A DNA stretch of 64,000 bases from Cryptomeria japonica (lineage: Eukaryota > Streptophyta > Pinopsida > Cupressales > Cupressaceae): contig NC_081413.1 of the NCBI RefSeq assembly GCF_030272615.1, forward strand, positions 555,487,136 through 555,551,135. The letters run 5' to 3'. The position numbers and the translations under genes are program-made. Position 1 is the first letter of the stretch, and each line of letters opens with the position of its first letter. Below the pieces are notes generated by a model. It had not been told where the DNA came from and ran no database searches. It worked only from the letters and a program-made list of their open reading frames with translations. Positions 46,204-56,519 of this stretch are shown piece after piece.

Positions 46204-47271
46204 CTATGGTCCTGTGCCTCTTGAGTCGCCTGCCTGGCCTCTCGAGTCCCCTTCCATCCTCTTGGGTCCCCCTCCGAGCTCTCGGGTGTTCGTTTGGCCT
46301 CTCGGGTCCCTTGCGCGCTTCGCGTGGTAGGGTTTCAATTTGGGTCCATTGGTGGCCAATCTATTTTCAATGGCCATCCAAAGACCTGGAACCACAAATT
46401 CTACAGGGACCACGATCTCCTTCCCATACATAAGAAGAAGAATGATAAAGATTTTGAAAGCTGCGACCTTCCACATAAGGTTCCAATCATTGCCGACACA
46501 ATTGATCTTCAGATTATCTACGTCACCGAGGTTTGGGGCGTCTCCCTTCCAATATTCTATGTGTTTTGGAAGGTATGCCTCCTTTGTTACTTGCTCTAGT
46601 TCCTCTACTTTGAGCCAATAGCTCTGGAACATTTCATAATCCTCCATCTGCCAATGGAAGAGCCCGTTCAATGACCCTATCTCATCCTTGGAGCACTCTC
46701 CTAGTTTGAGAATCCCTTCATCATTGGGCTCCCTGCAACCCTGTCCTTCATCCCTCAGGTAGCCTTTCCCTTCACCCTTCGATTCTAAAGATGATGTCAG
46801 TTCCTCGTCAACAACCTGGGTCTTCAGATCAATGGTGTACTTCCACCCCCCTTTCTCCATAGAAAGGGTGTTGTTTTTCCAGTCATGGTTCACCTTTGCT
46901 GTAACCAGCCACCCTCTGACTAAGATGGCGTCGTACCCCTTCTTCTTGAGTGGGATTACCACAAAATCTAGTATGAAAGGTTGCATGCCGATGGTAACTG
47001 GCTGGGCCATCAGGGTGCTAAGTGGCTTGATGTCGTGCTGGTCTGCACCTACCAAGTTGAACGTGGGTGGCCATAGTGTTGGCTTCCCTAGCTTCTTCCA
47101 CGTATCCTCTGGTAGTACATTCACCCCCGAACCTCCATCCACGATGGTATCTTTGAGGATAGCCCTGAGAATTCCCATCTCTACTACAGCAGGATGCCGA
47201 CCACTATTTAAGGCCAACAACATTGGGTCAGCCGAGGGGCTGACCGGAACTTCTGTGCATGTGGGATGCAA
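46204..47271 (-). pseudogene. Element F protease fused to integrase C-terminal remnant
   Basis: A 355-codon open frame. The protease part reads LKDTIVDGGSGVNVLPEDTW and AILVRGWLVTAKVNHDW, a gypsy-type retropepsin with a D-G-G triad. Near the end the sequence abruptly becomes YGKEIVVPVEFVVPGLWMAI, which is the typical tail after a plant gypsy integrase core. RT, RNase H and most of integrase are missing between them. I infer a large internal deletion that produced a non-autonomous element. The last 100 codons, after the VEFVVP stretch, do not match a known domain. Confidence 0.82.
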
Positions 47272-47670
47272 AGGTGCCTACACAATGGTTTGTATGGAAT
47301 TAAAAATGGTGGTTCTTAACTGTGGCATTATTTCTAGAAGGTCCTTTACCCTTATAGGTACTTCCATCTACAGTACTTGCCCAATGATGTTATTTTTCGC
47401 TTCTGTACGGGATGATGTACTCGCCACCTTGTTGTCCTGTCGTTCGACTGTCATCTCACGTTCAATATTGACCTTTGCCTCCCATAATCTCTCCTTCTCC
47501 GTACGGGGGTCAGGATAAGTGGCTTTTTTCATCTAGGCACGGGGGATCACCAGTACTTCTTTCTCACCAGTCTTTTCAATGTTGAGGAGATTAACCCCTA
47601 CCCGTGGGAAATTTGCGTCCTCATGGTCGCCTAGCCCACACCATCGGTAGAGGTGTTGAGGGGTGGCTTC
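47272..47670 (-). other. Element F linker between gag and protease
   Basis: About 400 bp with stops in each frame on both strands. It probably encoded the gag-protease linker, and I see no conserved motif in it. It contains an Arg/Glu-rich stretch near 47460-47520. Confidence 0.5.
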
Positions 47671-49305
47671 CTATGTACAATCACGGGTGAAGTGCCCCCA
47701 CTGATTACAGGCCCTACATTGGATAATTGGCTGGCCCTTGGCGTCATACTGGATATGGCTTCCGTTATTGTTATTGTTGCTATTCCTTCCGCCACCGTGT
47801 CTGTTGTCTCGGTAACCTCCAGATGATGCCATTGTGTTGGTTTGCGAAGTTTTGATCACCAGCTACTCTTGTGTGAAGAGAACTTGTTGGCTCCTAGTTT
47901 TCATATTGTAGGGACATTCCTTTGTCAAATGTCCCATAATCTGACAAATGTCGCAGAAAGCCTTCTTGGGACAAGACCCCTTGGTGTGTCCGTCACTCCT
48001 ACAGTCGGTACACCACACATCATTTTCTTCCATCTTACTTGTACTCCCTTTCATGGCTTTGAATTCTTTCAGCATTCGTTCCATGTCCTTTTGGAGAGCA
48101 TGCACCTTTTTAATCGATTCACCACTACTACTACTTTCCCCGTCAGAATCTTCATCATCGTTAGATGAATATTTATTACTTTTCTTCTTCCTTGATGTTT
48201 TGTATTCACTCTCTAGGTCCATCGCCCTATAATAAGTGTCGTCATATGATGTAGGTGGAATGATTTTCATCTTCCTTTGGAGGGAATGCTTTAGTCCCTC
48301 CACGAACCATCGCTTTTTCAACCCATCTGCTGGTTGACTCTCTATTTTTCCTAGCAATTCCTTCAGCCTCCTGCTATATGCCCATATTGTCTCCTTGGTA
48401 CCTTGTTTAGTACTGTATATCTTTGTTGCAATTTCTTTGTCATCATGGAGAAACCGAAACTCCTCCGTGAATTCCTTCTATAGGTTGGCCCACGTGGCCA
48501 CTTTTTGCTTATCTACATTGGAGTACCAATCTATGGCAACTCCACGTAACATGGCTGGGAACTGCTATACCCAGTCATTTTGGTCTGTCACTCCATTGGC
48601 AGACCAAATGGTTTCACATGTATGACAATGCCGTAAGGGGTCTTCCTTGCCATCCCCTGTGAACTTTGGCAATTTTTGTTTACTCGCCATCCCACCGCTC
48701 GGTCTTGCTCCTCTGGTGCCTTATGTGCTTGTACCTAGTGATACTCCGCCTCCGCCTCCTGCACCTGACCCTCCACTCATGGGTCCTTCGGAGAAGGTTG
48801 TTGACCCCGAACCAAACAAATTGCCTCTCATACGGTACCCTTGTGCTCCCTTGGCACCATCGGCTGTTTCGTCACCTTCGGTCGTCTCCCTCCGGTTGTC
48901 CTCTGAAATGGACAAATTCTTTAGTAGGTCTCTGGAAGCATCGATCAAGTTTAGATTTCACCTTGTTTGTTCCACTAGCTCTTCGCGACTTCTTACCCTA
49001 TGGTGGTGGTATTCAGGTGAACTATAGAGGTCGCCTTCGGCACCCTCCATGACTCCTAGGTTCCTTTCGGGCAACCCTACGACAGTGTAGAGAGTGTACT
49101 TCTCTCTGTCTATCTTTGCCTCCGCAACCTCCGTGACACCTCCTGGGTTCCCTTCGAGCAACCCCTCGGCCGATCGTCCCTCAGCAAGCTGCCTTAGCCT
49201 ATCCCTTTGTTCTACTTGCTGCTCCAGAATCAAGGCCCACTGCGCGGCCTCCCACTTGTCCATTTCTACTTTTTTTTTTCTATCTTTATTTAATATATTT
49301 GGCAT
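47671..49305 (-). pseudogene. Element F gag with three intact CCHC knuckles
   Basis: The start at 49305 is MPNILNKDRKKKVEMDKWEA with a charged coil. A gypsy gag domain follows at about 48390-48720 (GVAIDWYSNVDKQKVATWAN, KEFTEEFRFLHDDKEIATKI) and WFVEGLKHSLQRKMKIIPPT. Acidic SSNDDEDSDGESSSS leads to CTDCRSDGHTKGSC, CDICQIMGHLTKEC and, in the same frame, CRACNQWGHFTRDC. All zinc ligands are intact. TAG stops near 48478 and 48570 interrupt the gag domain. Confidence 0.85.
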
Positions 49306-49535
49306 AAATCACTTCCGTACATAGCAAGCACATGCCATGTCCACAAAAAAAACTTCTATTATTTTTCCTATCAGCCACAATTTATCTCAACATTGTGCCG
49401 GGATTATTACAGGGTTCAATTTCCCCTTTGCCGATTGTTCCGTGGGTGCATTGTCGGCCTCTGGGTTCATCTCACTGATGGGTAGGCCCATTGCATCTGT
49501 GCACCATCCGCATCTTTCATTCCCAAGTACATCTA
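49306..49535 (-). other. Element F 5' untranslated leader
   Basis: The 230-bp region between the primer site and the first gag ATG at 49305. No open frame or RNA fold stands out. Confidence 0.6.
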
Positions 49536-49550
49536 GGCAACAGCGCCAAA
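49536..49550 (-). other. Element F primer binding site
   Basis: The minus strand reads tttggcgctgttgcc next to the LTR. It resembles the tggcgccgttgcc type used by many plant gypsy elements (I believe tRNA-Asp, from memory). It differs from the Met-tRNA site of host element E. Confidence 0.7.
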
Positions 49551-49812
49551 TGTTTGCCCTCTCGGGTGAATACTTAAAGCATGAAGTACGTAATGCAGAA
49601 CAATGTCATAGATATCAGACAAGTATCAGATATGTTATTCCATTCATAATTCATGTCCTTTACAAGTTACAATGAGGAGTATATAAAGATATCGAGGGGG
49701 TGTGAGCACCAATCGCCGCATCGCAACTACCACCCCTCGGGTGCCAACTAACAAACCCAATTTACGACTTAATTAACTATTCATATTCCCATATACAATA
49801 ATGCAGCTAACA
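49551..49812 (-). mobile_element. Element F, 5' LTR
   Basis: 262 bp, ends aataatgcagctaaca on the plus strand and is followed by the gtgat target copy. It is the same length as the 3' LTR with no indel between them. Confidence 0.93.
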
Positions 49813-49915
49813 GTGATGAGGCCTCAGTGACATGGAAGTATGTAGTGAAGATGAGAGAGATTTATTCTTATCTGTTTTAGGCTTCTAGGAGTAAGCCTAG
49901 TTTTGGGGAGGAGGA
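49813..49915 (+). pseudogene. Element E chromodomain C-terminal part and polypurine tract
   Basis: The frame resumes EASVTWKYVVKMREIYSYLF, with one TAG, and ends with GEEDVV. The purine-rich ttttggggaggagga (49901-49915) directly precedes the LTR start tgtagtacccctcc. The chromodomain and element F thus share an exact junction at gtgat. Confidence 0.85.
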
Positions 49916-51919
49916 TGTAGTACCCCTCCTCGATCAAACTCTTTTTGTATTTATGTTTGACTTTAGTTGACTGTTTAGTGGAACATTATTGTATACTGAT
50001 TCAGACTTTATGCGATGTTATTTCATGCTTTATCTGGATTTGTGGTGAATGCTTTCATGCAGTATCTCAGTGCTTATGATTAATTTATTTTTTATGGATC
50101 ATTATCATGGACTAACACTTTTACCTTATATGCACGATGTGTTATTTATATGTTGCATGTTTGTAAGTGTATGGGATGGAAGGGGATGATTTTCCTTCAC
50201 TCACTCCGGTGAGATAGGAAACATCATGATTCTCCTTCATCGGTGTGCATGTCATGTTTGTTTATATATTTATCTATATGCACATGTGGTTCTTTGATGC
50301 AGGACATTGCAGGTACTAGTATCGGGTAGGTACGGGGTATCGACTCCACCTGGTCTCACAGGTTTGAGATTTCCTTATTCGTCTGATGGGAGTGGAGGAG
50401 ATAGTTGTGGTACCCTAACTTGACCTATAGTTACACTTGTGTGAGTGTTGTCAATCGGTCATCTTTTTCATTTGACCGATTTGCAAGTTAGAGTGCTTTG
50501 GTATTGTCGTTGTGAGTCATCATTTGATCATTCTTCGTTTTGTGTATCTCTATTTATTGCAATAGTTATTTAATTGAGTGAATGATGCTATTTTTGTGCT
50601 GGCGTAATTAGTTAATTATTATGCTCTTGAGATTATTGATTTAATTAAATAAATGGGTTACTAGAATTAAATGGTTAAATTGGCTTATTTTATTGCGTAA
50701 AGTTTTATTAAAATATTGTGAAAAGAAATATATGAATGTCTTGCCATTTAAATTTGGAATGCTTATGTTGAAATAAAGTATCATGTGAAAATAGAAATGA
50801 AATAAAAATAAAAGATTTTCCTTTTTACCTTTCCATTTGACTTTTGTATTTTATTTTGTTGGAGAAGAATTGTTTATGGAAAAAGGTAAATCTGATTGGT
50901 GGAGAAAAATTTTAACCTAAAAAGTTTAGGTTGAAATATATTTTTCTCATATATTCCTAGGAGTTCATGGGAAGAAGGAGGTAGAATTTTGAATGAGAAA
51001 TTTGGAAAAACTATTTTGGAGGAGGAACTTGAATTTGGATTTGGTTGGCAAGATTGGAAACTCTTCCTCAATTTGCTTCCTGGTTTGCTTGGAAGGTTAG
51101 ATAATCTCTTCTTATTTTGCAATTTAATTTTGAATGTTTAATTGCTTCCTGTGTGTTTTAAAAATTGAAAAATCTCTTTGTATATTCTTGCTGAATGTTG
51201 GATTGAAAGGAACAGTAGTTGTTATTGATGATTTTGTTGAATTTATATCAAATATGTGCATATGGGAGGAAAATGGTTCTTCTTTCTATTTGTTGTTTGT
51301 TATTTATTCTTGAAAAATCAAGTTCTTGAATTATCTCTTCTATTTGACATAGAAAGGAATAGATTTAGATTTCTGTGTGTTTTGTAATTTCTATTTGCCC
51401 AAGATTTGGGGTTTATGTTGGAAAAATTTGGTTATTTGCCTCTTACAAGATGCAAGGAATTCTTCCTATGTAATGGAAGTGAAATTTTTTATCAAAATCC
51501 TTCTTGTATCTTTAAATTCTTCTTATGTTGCCCAAAATATTTATATAATTGGGGCTCTTGTGTGTTATCCATTTACCATTTACCTTATTGAAGAATATCC
51601 TTTCTTATTTTGGATTTTGGCACTGTGTGTGCCCCATGAATTGAATAGGGGATGGTTTAGTTTATATTAAATTGTTTGAAAAAAAGAAGAAAAATATATT
51701 ATAAAATAAGTTAATCCTTGCCCACGTGGTGGGCTAGTCCCACCATGTGGGATGGTAGTGGCTTGCTACTACAATAGCAACACTATCGATCGGTAGTGAC
51801 TGCTACACGAGTAGCAGCACTACCAGTCGGTAGGGCTGCTATCGGTTGGTAGTAGCACTACCGGTTGGTAGTGGCTACTACCGGTGGTAGTGCCTTCTAC
51901 TAGCGGTAGCAGCACTACT

Positions 51920-52249
51920 AGTAGGTAGTGACTGTTGCTACCGACAACAACACTACCGCGGGTAGAGCTTGACCCACTACATGCCTTTTCCCTCTTTGTG
52001 GTGTCGTTTAATGCATCATTGATTTATTTTATTAAATGCTATGAAATTTAGAGTTAGTTATAATATTAAGTTTTAATATTAGTTAGTAGGTAGTGACTGC
52101 TACTACGGGCAGCAGCACTACTGCGAGTAGGGCTTGGCCCACCACATGCCTTTTCCCTCTTCGCGGTGTTGTTTAATGTGTCATTGATTTATTTTATTAA
52201 ATGCTATGAAATTTAGAGTTAGTTATAATATTTAGTTTTAATATGAGTT
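51920..52249 (+). repeat. 165-bp tandem duplication in E LTR
   Basis: Two adjacent units (51920-52084 and 52085-52249) begin agtaggtagtgactg and share tttattttattaaatgctat. The second copy differs at several positions, mostly C to T or G to A. Confidence 0.85.
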
Positions 52250-53205
52250 TATAGTTAACATTTATATGTTAGCGTTAATATTAATATATATAGATTTATT
52301 TATTGAAATCAAGGCTTTGGATTTTTATTTCAAATTGATAAATTTGGATGTAGTTTTAGAAATAGATAACATGTTTAATGTAATTCATATTTTTATTTGG
52401 TTGGATATTTAATATGGATTTTATTCTATGTTGGAATTTTGAATTGGAAATTATATAGCAATGAATGACATTTTGAAATGATGCATTAAATGAAGGGTGT
52501 TTTTATTTAATTTTCAATCAATGAATTTGCAAGTGTTTACGATGTTGTTTTCTCAAAGATTGTCTGAGTGCGGACTTAGTGAAATTATCTTTCCTTGCAA
52601 AGAGTTTTATTTGTGGTTATTTCTCATCTATGATTCAATCGTCTTGTTGTGGCGTATCTTTGTATCTTTTGATCAAGTGATGTATGATGACCTCGTTGTC
52701 TTAACCATGTAGTGTTTTTCCTTATGGTTAACCAAGAGTTAGTATGTCTTTGTTTTGACCACTTGTTTTTGGATAGTGGTGTTATGGTTGTCTGCTTCGC
52801 CATAGGGTCCTCGTGGAGTGACCATGTTTGTTTAGTGTCCTTTGAGAGAGTGGCTTTTGAGTGGGGGTCGCACCCAAAGTGGATGGCAGGATAACCTCTC
52901 AAAAGTTAGTTAATAAGTGGTAACCTAATAATTGATTAGGGAGTGGGTAGATTATAACATTATATAAAATATTGTACCCCACGCATGGTTGAGTTCTCAT
53001 ATAGGCTCAAGATGTAGTGGGAAGGCCTAGAATGGAAAACCGACCACCTTGTCTTCACAAAAGGTTGGTAGGGTCCGCATGAGGCTTAGATGGAGTTGAA
53101 GGTTCGGAAAAGGTTACCCGGATAACCCAGGATGGGGGTTGGGACCTATGGAGGCCTACCATGGTAACCATCATAAGCTATGTGATGACACTCTCTCTTA
53201 AGGGT

Positions 53206-53325
53206 CACTTGTGTATTGTGATGTCGATTCACTTGTGTATTATGATGTCAAGTCACTTGAGTATTGTGATGTTGAGTCACTTGTGTATTATGATGTCGAG
53301 CCACTTGAGTATTGTGATGTTGAGT
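53206..53325 (+). repeat. 24-bp minisatellite, five units
   Basis: Five successive 24-bp units (cacttgtgtattgtgatgtc and variants). Alternate units carry gtgtattatg and gagtattgtg, so a 48-bp higher-order pattern is visible. The period of 24 keeps frames open, which explains two overlapping spurious open frames here. Confidence 0.9.
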
Positions 53326-54055
53326 CACCTGGAATATTGTGGAGTCGTATTGTACTGCCATGGAGTTGTATTATTTTGTTGACCATGTCATGCTTTTTCT
53401 TGCTTGAGGGTCCTCTTCTATCTCCTAGCACGATGAGGTGTTTCCAGTTTGTGGATCACATGGTCAAGTGATAGTGCCACTTCCCATTAGATATTCTTGT
53501 TCTCACCTTCATGCAAGGATTAGCTTCGCAGGTGTTCCTCTAGTTCGTGACTCATGCTTTATCTCACGTTGGAGATTATTATTCATTGGAGACCTATGTG
53601 GTCAATTGTATCAATGAATTAATGTAACCTTGTGATTTGATGTAAGTTGTTAACTTTGATTTTATTATTGGAAGCCATGTATTCTTTGGTCAATGTAATC
53701 CTAGTTTTGGATGCTATTTATCAGCCTTCTATATGATTGATGTAAATGCTTTATTGAAGAGAAGTTTATTTTATCCTTCAATCTTTAATTAATGGTGAAA
53801 TTTGTTATTGCATATGGCTTATTATGTTCTTTGAGTAATTGATGGTTAATTGGATTAATCGAATTTGTGGAATTTAACTTTGATTTTTTATTCTTCATTG
53901 GTAACCCTTTAGGAATTATAGTGTAAGTCTTCCGCTTATGTTATTATTGTGCTATTTTAGTAATTAATGCACTTAATGTGATTTATTCGTTTAAATTTTT
54001 TTTATTTGACCATTAGTTGTGGTTATTCCTTTGGGGTTCCTGGTGGGGCATTAGA

Positions 54056-55165
54056 GTATATCAACATTATTTTGGAAGTGTATAAGGTTGGGGTTTTAGT
54101 ACATGTATTGGTGAGTTTGGCTTAGTTGCCAACAATGAAAATAAAGAAACCCCTTTGTTTTTTTGTTTTTTTCATACTGGTTGGAACAACTAAAACTACA
54201 AAGCAACAAGGTAAAAAGGAAACTAATAACCATCAAGAATTTTCCACAATACCAAGACTTCTAAGATAAAGAAAATTTTCAATAGATATTATCAGATTTC
54301 CTTTACTCATAACCAACAACATTATTAGGTAAATGATTGACAAACAAAGAGAAGAATAAGGAACCTGGAAATTAGAAGTAGCTGAAATTTCAATGTCTCA
54401 AAACCTTTTCCAAATGTGGAAGTTAGAAGTTGCTGGAATTTCAATGCCTGAAAACCTTTTCCAAATTGATTTGTTTCCCTTCCACCAAATATCCTCACGC
54501 TTAGCTGATTAAATATCCTTTTTCTACCTCCATCTTGTCTCCAACTACTGGCTAAGAAAAAATTATGGCCATAAGAGAGGTCGTGAGGGCTTTTTAATCA
54601 ATTCAGGATACCATATTTCTTCAAAACCTACAAAAACGTCCTTCCAGCAACTTCTTAGGGAGTGGTCGACCTTCGTCTTCATGCCCATGGCCATTCCCAT
54701 TGATGGAAGATTGTCTCCTATCGTAGGAAGGGTATGTAGCTTCTTAAATTGAAGTATTTTTTTTTTCCTCCATTGATGCCCTATGGTCTGTGTTTTCTCT
54801 TCTTCGTGGAAATTAGAGAAAATGTATTTCCTCTTTACCTTGCTCGCTTCTATTTATTTATTTATTTTTTCCTTTCTTTGAGATTTGGAGGATTTAATAA
54901 TTTATGAGACTTAGGCATTAATAAGTGGAGCTTTTGTTTTTATTTTATATTACTTGACTTAGGTTGTTTGGTAATTGTTTAAATCTTATTTAGCTAGCCC
55001 CTTCATCCATGCATTGATGTCTTGATATAAATGTTGTTGTTTTTTCAGTTTTTTTCATTTAGTGTTTATTTATTTTTAAATTAATCGGATATAGCTAAAC
55101 ATTTATAAGCATCCAATAATTTTCCATTTATACTCATAGTTCATTTATTTGGCCATATAATAATT
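54056..55165. other. Unassigned intergenic stretch
   Basis: No retroelement motif or gene is recognised. A degenerate direct repeat of about 50 bp lies near 54366-54462 (aaccttttccaaat in both halves). A possible short exon-like frame at 54681-54731 ends at a splice-donor-like gtatgt, but there is no supporting partner exon. Position 54755-54767 has a T-run. Confidence 0.4.
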
Positions 55166-55377
55166 ATGAATATATACATATACATATATATATGTATATG
55201 TATATGTATACATATATACACATATGTATATATATATAATACACACACACATATAAAATGTATACGTATATATACATATATGTATAAATATATATATACA
55301 CACACACACACACATATATATATACATATACATATGTATATATATATATATGTATATATGTAAATACAAATATATAT

Positions 55378-55444
<67 letters not shown>

Positions 55445-55452
55445 CATATATG

Positions 55453-55498
<46 letters not shown>
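55166..55498. repeat. CA/TA/TG compound microsatellite
   Basis: Compound dinucleotide repeat of TA, CA and GT. It holds a (CA) run of about 25 units (55381-55430), a short TA-rich bridge (55431-55460) and a (TG) run of about 18 units (55461-55497). The CA and TG arms are mutually complementary, so a hairpin or cruciform is possible. Several long open frames here (Cys/Val or Thr/His repeats) are only the repeat read in six frames. Confidence 0.95.
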
Positions 55499-55499
<1 letters not shown>

Positions 55500-56084
55500 A
55501 TTTGTAATGATTCTTCTATCATCATATCAAACGCCTACAATTTAATTGTATTGAATTAAGTTCTTATCTATATCTCATAGACTTAGCCAGGAACAAATAA
55601 ATAATGATGACTATATGAAAGTCTAGGGTCCTAAGGTTAAACGGTGACTTAAAACAATCCTCGCTAGATTTGCTAATCCTTCTAAGGAGATTATTAGATA
55701 TTGCAAATTCAATTTAACTGGATAGCGTAAGTCTAAAAGACAACAAGGGTTAACCAAAGACCTTGACAGAAGGACATCACTGGACTACGTGTCTCTCACC
55801 AACACAACCACAAAATCCATTCGTATTGCACCCTTGTACCTACAACCAATGACAAACCTCACACAAGTCCACCCACACATTATTAGTCCAAGTTAGAATA
55901 AACAAGGTAAATGCATTAAATTACATAAAGAATAATAAAGACAATAATTGTATTCTATAATATGAGCATCAAGTTCATGACTGGCACACACACACATGTC
56001 CATATAACAAAGTCCAGAACTCCACCGCTAGTCCAAATTACATCGGGGCTAGGGTCATACAAAAGTATCAATATGGTTTCCTAG
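55499..56084. other. Unassigned stretch
   Basis: Nothing recognised. Several short A/T-rich tracts and a scatter of cacaca near 55986. No long open frame, LTR end or primer site is visible. Confidence 0.4.
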
Positions 56085-56519
56085 GGCTATGATAGAGAGG
56101 TTGATATGCAAGAAGTGAGAGACCTGGAGAAAAAAGAGATAGAGAGGGAGAGGGAGGGGGAGATAGACATGAATAATACAGAGAGAGATAGGGGTTTAAG
56201 GAAGGGGAGATAGAAAGGGGAGAGGAAGAAATAGAGGAGGAGATAGACATCAAGAACAAAGAAATAGATGGGGGTTTAAGGAGGAAGGCAACAATAGAGA
56301 GGGAGAGAGGAAGAAAGGGAGGGAAGATCCTAGATAGGGGACAAATAGAGAGGTGAAATACATAGTGGGGGAGAGAGAGATTAGAGACCTAGAAAGGGGA
56401 GACGTAGAGTGAGATATGGTGGGAGGAAGAGTTGTTGACCTATAAAATCAAGAGATAGAATAAAAGAGAGTTGGGGAGATAAACTTGGAGGGAGAGGTAG
56501 ACATGGAGGCAGCGAGCTC
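56085..56519 (+). repeat. Purine-rich GA/GGA microsatellite region
   Basis: About 430 bp that is mostly A and G on the plus strand, with repeated gagagag and gggaga tracts, especially 56085-56330. No coding potential. It abuts the 5' LTR of element G. Confidence 0.85.

Larger units (their letters stand above)
42978..49812 (-). mobile_element. Element F, non-autonomous gypsy-derived element
   Basis: Identical-length 262-bp LTRs (42978-43239 and 49551-49812) run TG...CA and are flanked by gtgat (42973-42977 and 49813-49817). On the minus strand it carries gag with three zinc knuckles, a protease fused to an integrase tail, then a large ORF with no pol motif. RT and RNase H are absent, so it must use enzymes from a partner. 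It lies in E's chromodomain. The two LTRs differ at 14 sites, all transitions. Confidence 0.93.
49916..54055 (+). mobile_element. Element E, 3' LTR (about 4.1 kb)
   Basis: It starts tgtagtacccctcctcgatc after a polypurine tract and ends ggggttcctggtggggcatta plus ga, matching the 5' LTR end (ggcattaca). The length is 4140 bp, unusually long. It contains a GC-rich palindromic array (about 51725-51985), a 165-bp tandem duplication (51920-52084 and 52085-52249) and a 24-bp minisatellite (53206-53325). Short open frames such as 51377-51670 are AT-rich accidents, not genes. Confidence 0.85.

Noticed and set aside
46832-47518. A 228-codon plus-strand frame opposite the F protease
   Set aside because: The opposite strand encodes the protease with its D-G-G motif. 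This frame has no recognisable domain.
48395-49027. Plus-strand open frames over the F gag region
   Set aside because: The minus strand carries recognisable gag motifs in the same interval, so the plus-strand frames are shadows.
51377-51670. Frame in the 3' LTR of E with hydrophobic residues
   Set aside because: AT-rich, lies in an LTR, no conserved motif, overlapping frame also open.
53206-53325. CRISPR array
   Set aside because: Units are directly adjacent with no unique spacers, and the context is a plant LTR.
53161-53471. Two overlapping frames with repeated peptide
   Set aside because: Produced by the 24-bp minisatellite whose period is a multiple of three.
55145-55559. Long open frames with Cys/Val, Thr/His or Tyr/Ile repeats
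   Set aside because: These are six-frame readings of a CA/TA/TG microsatellite, open on both strands at once.
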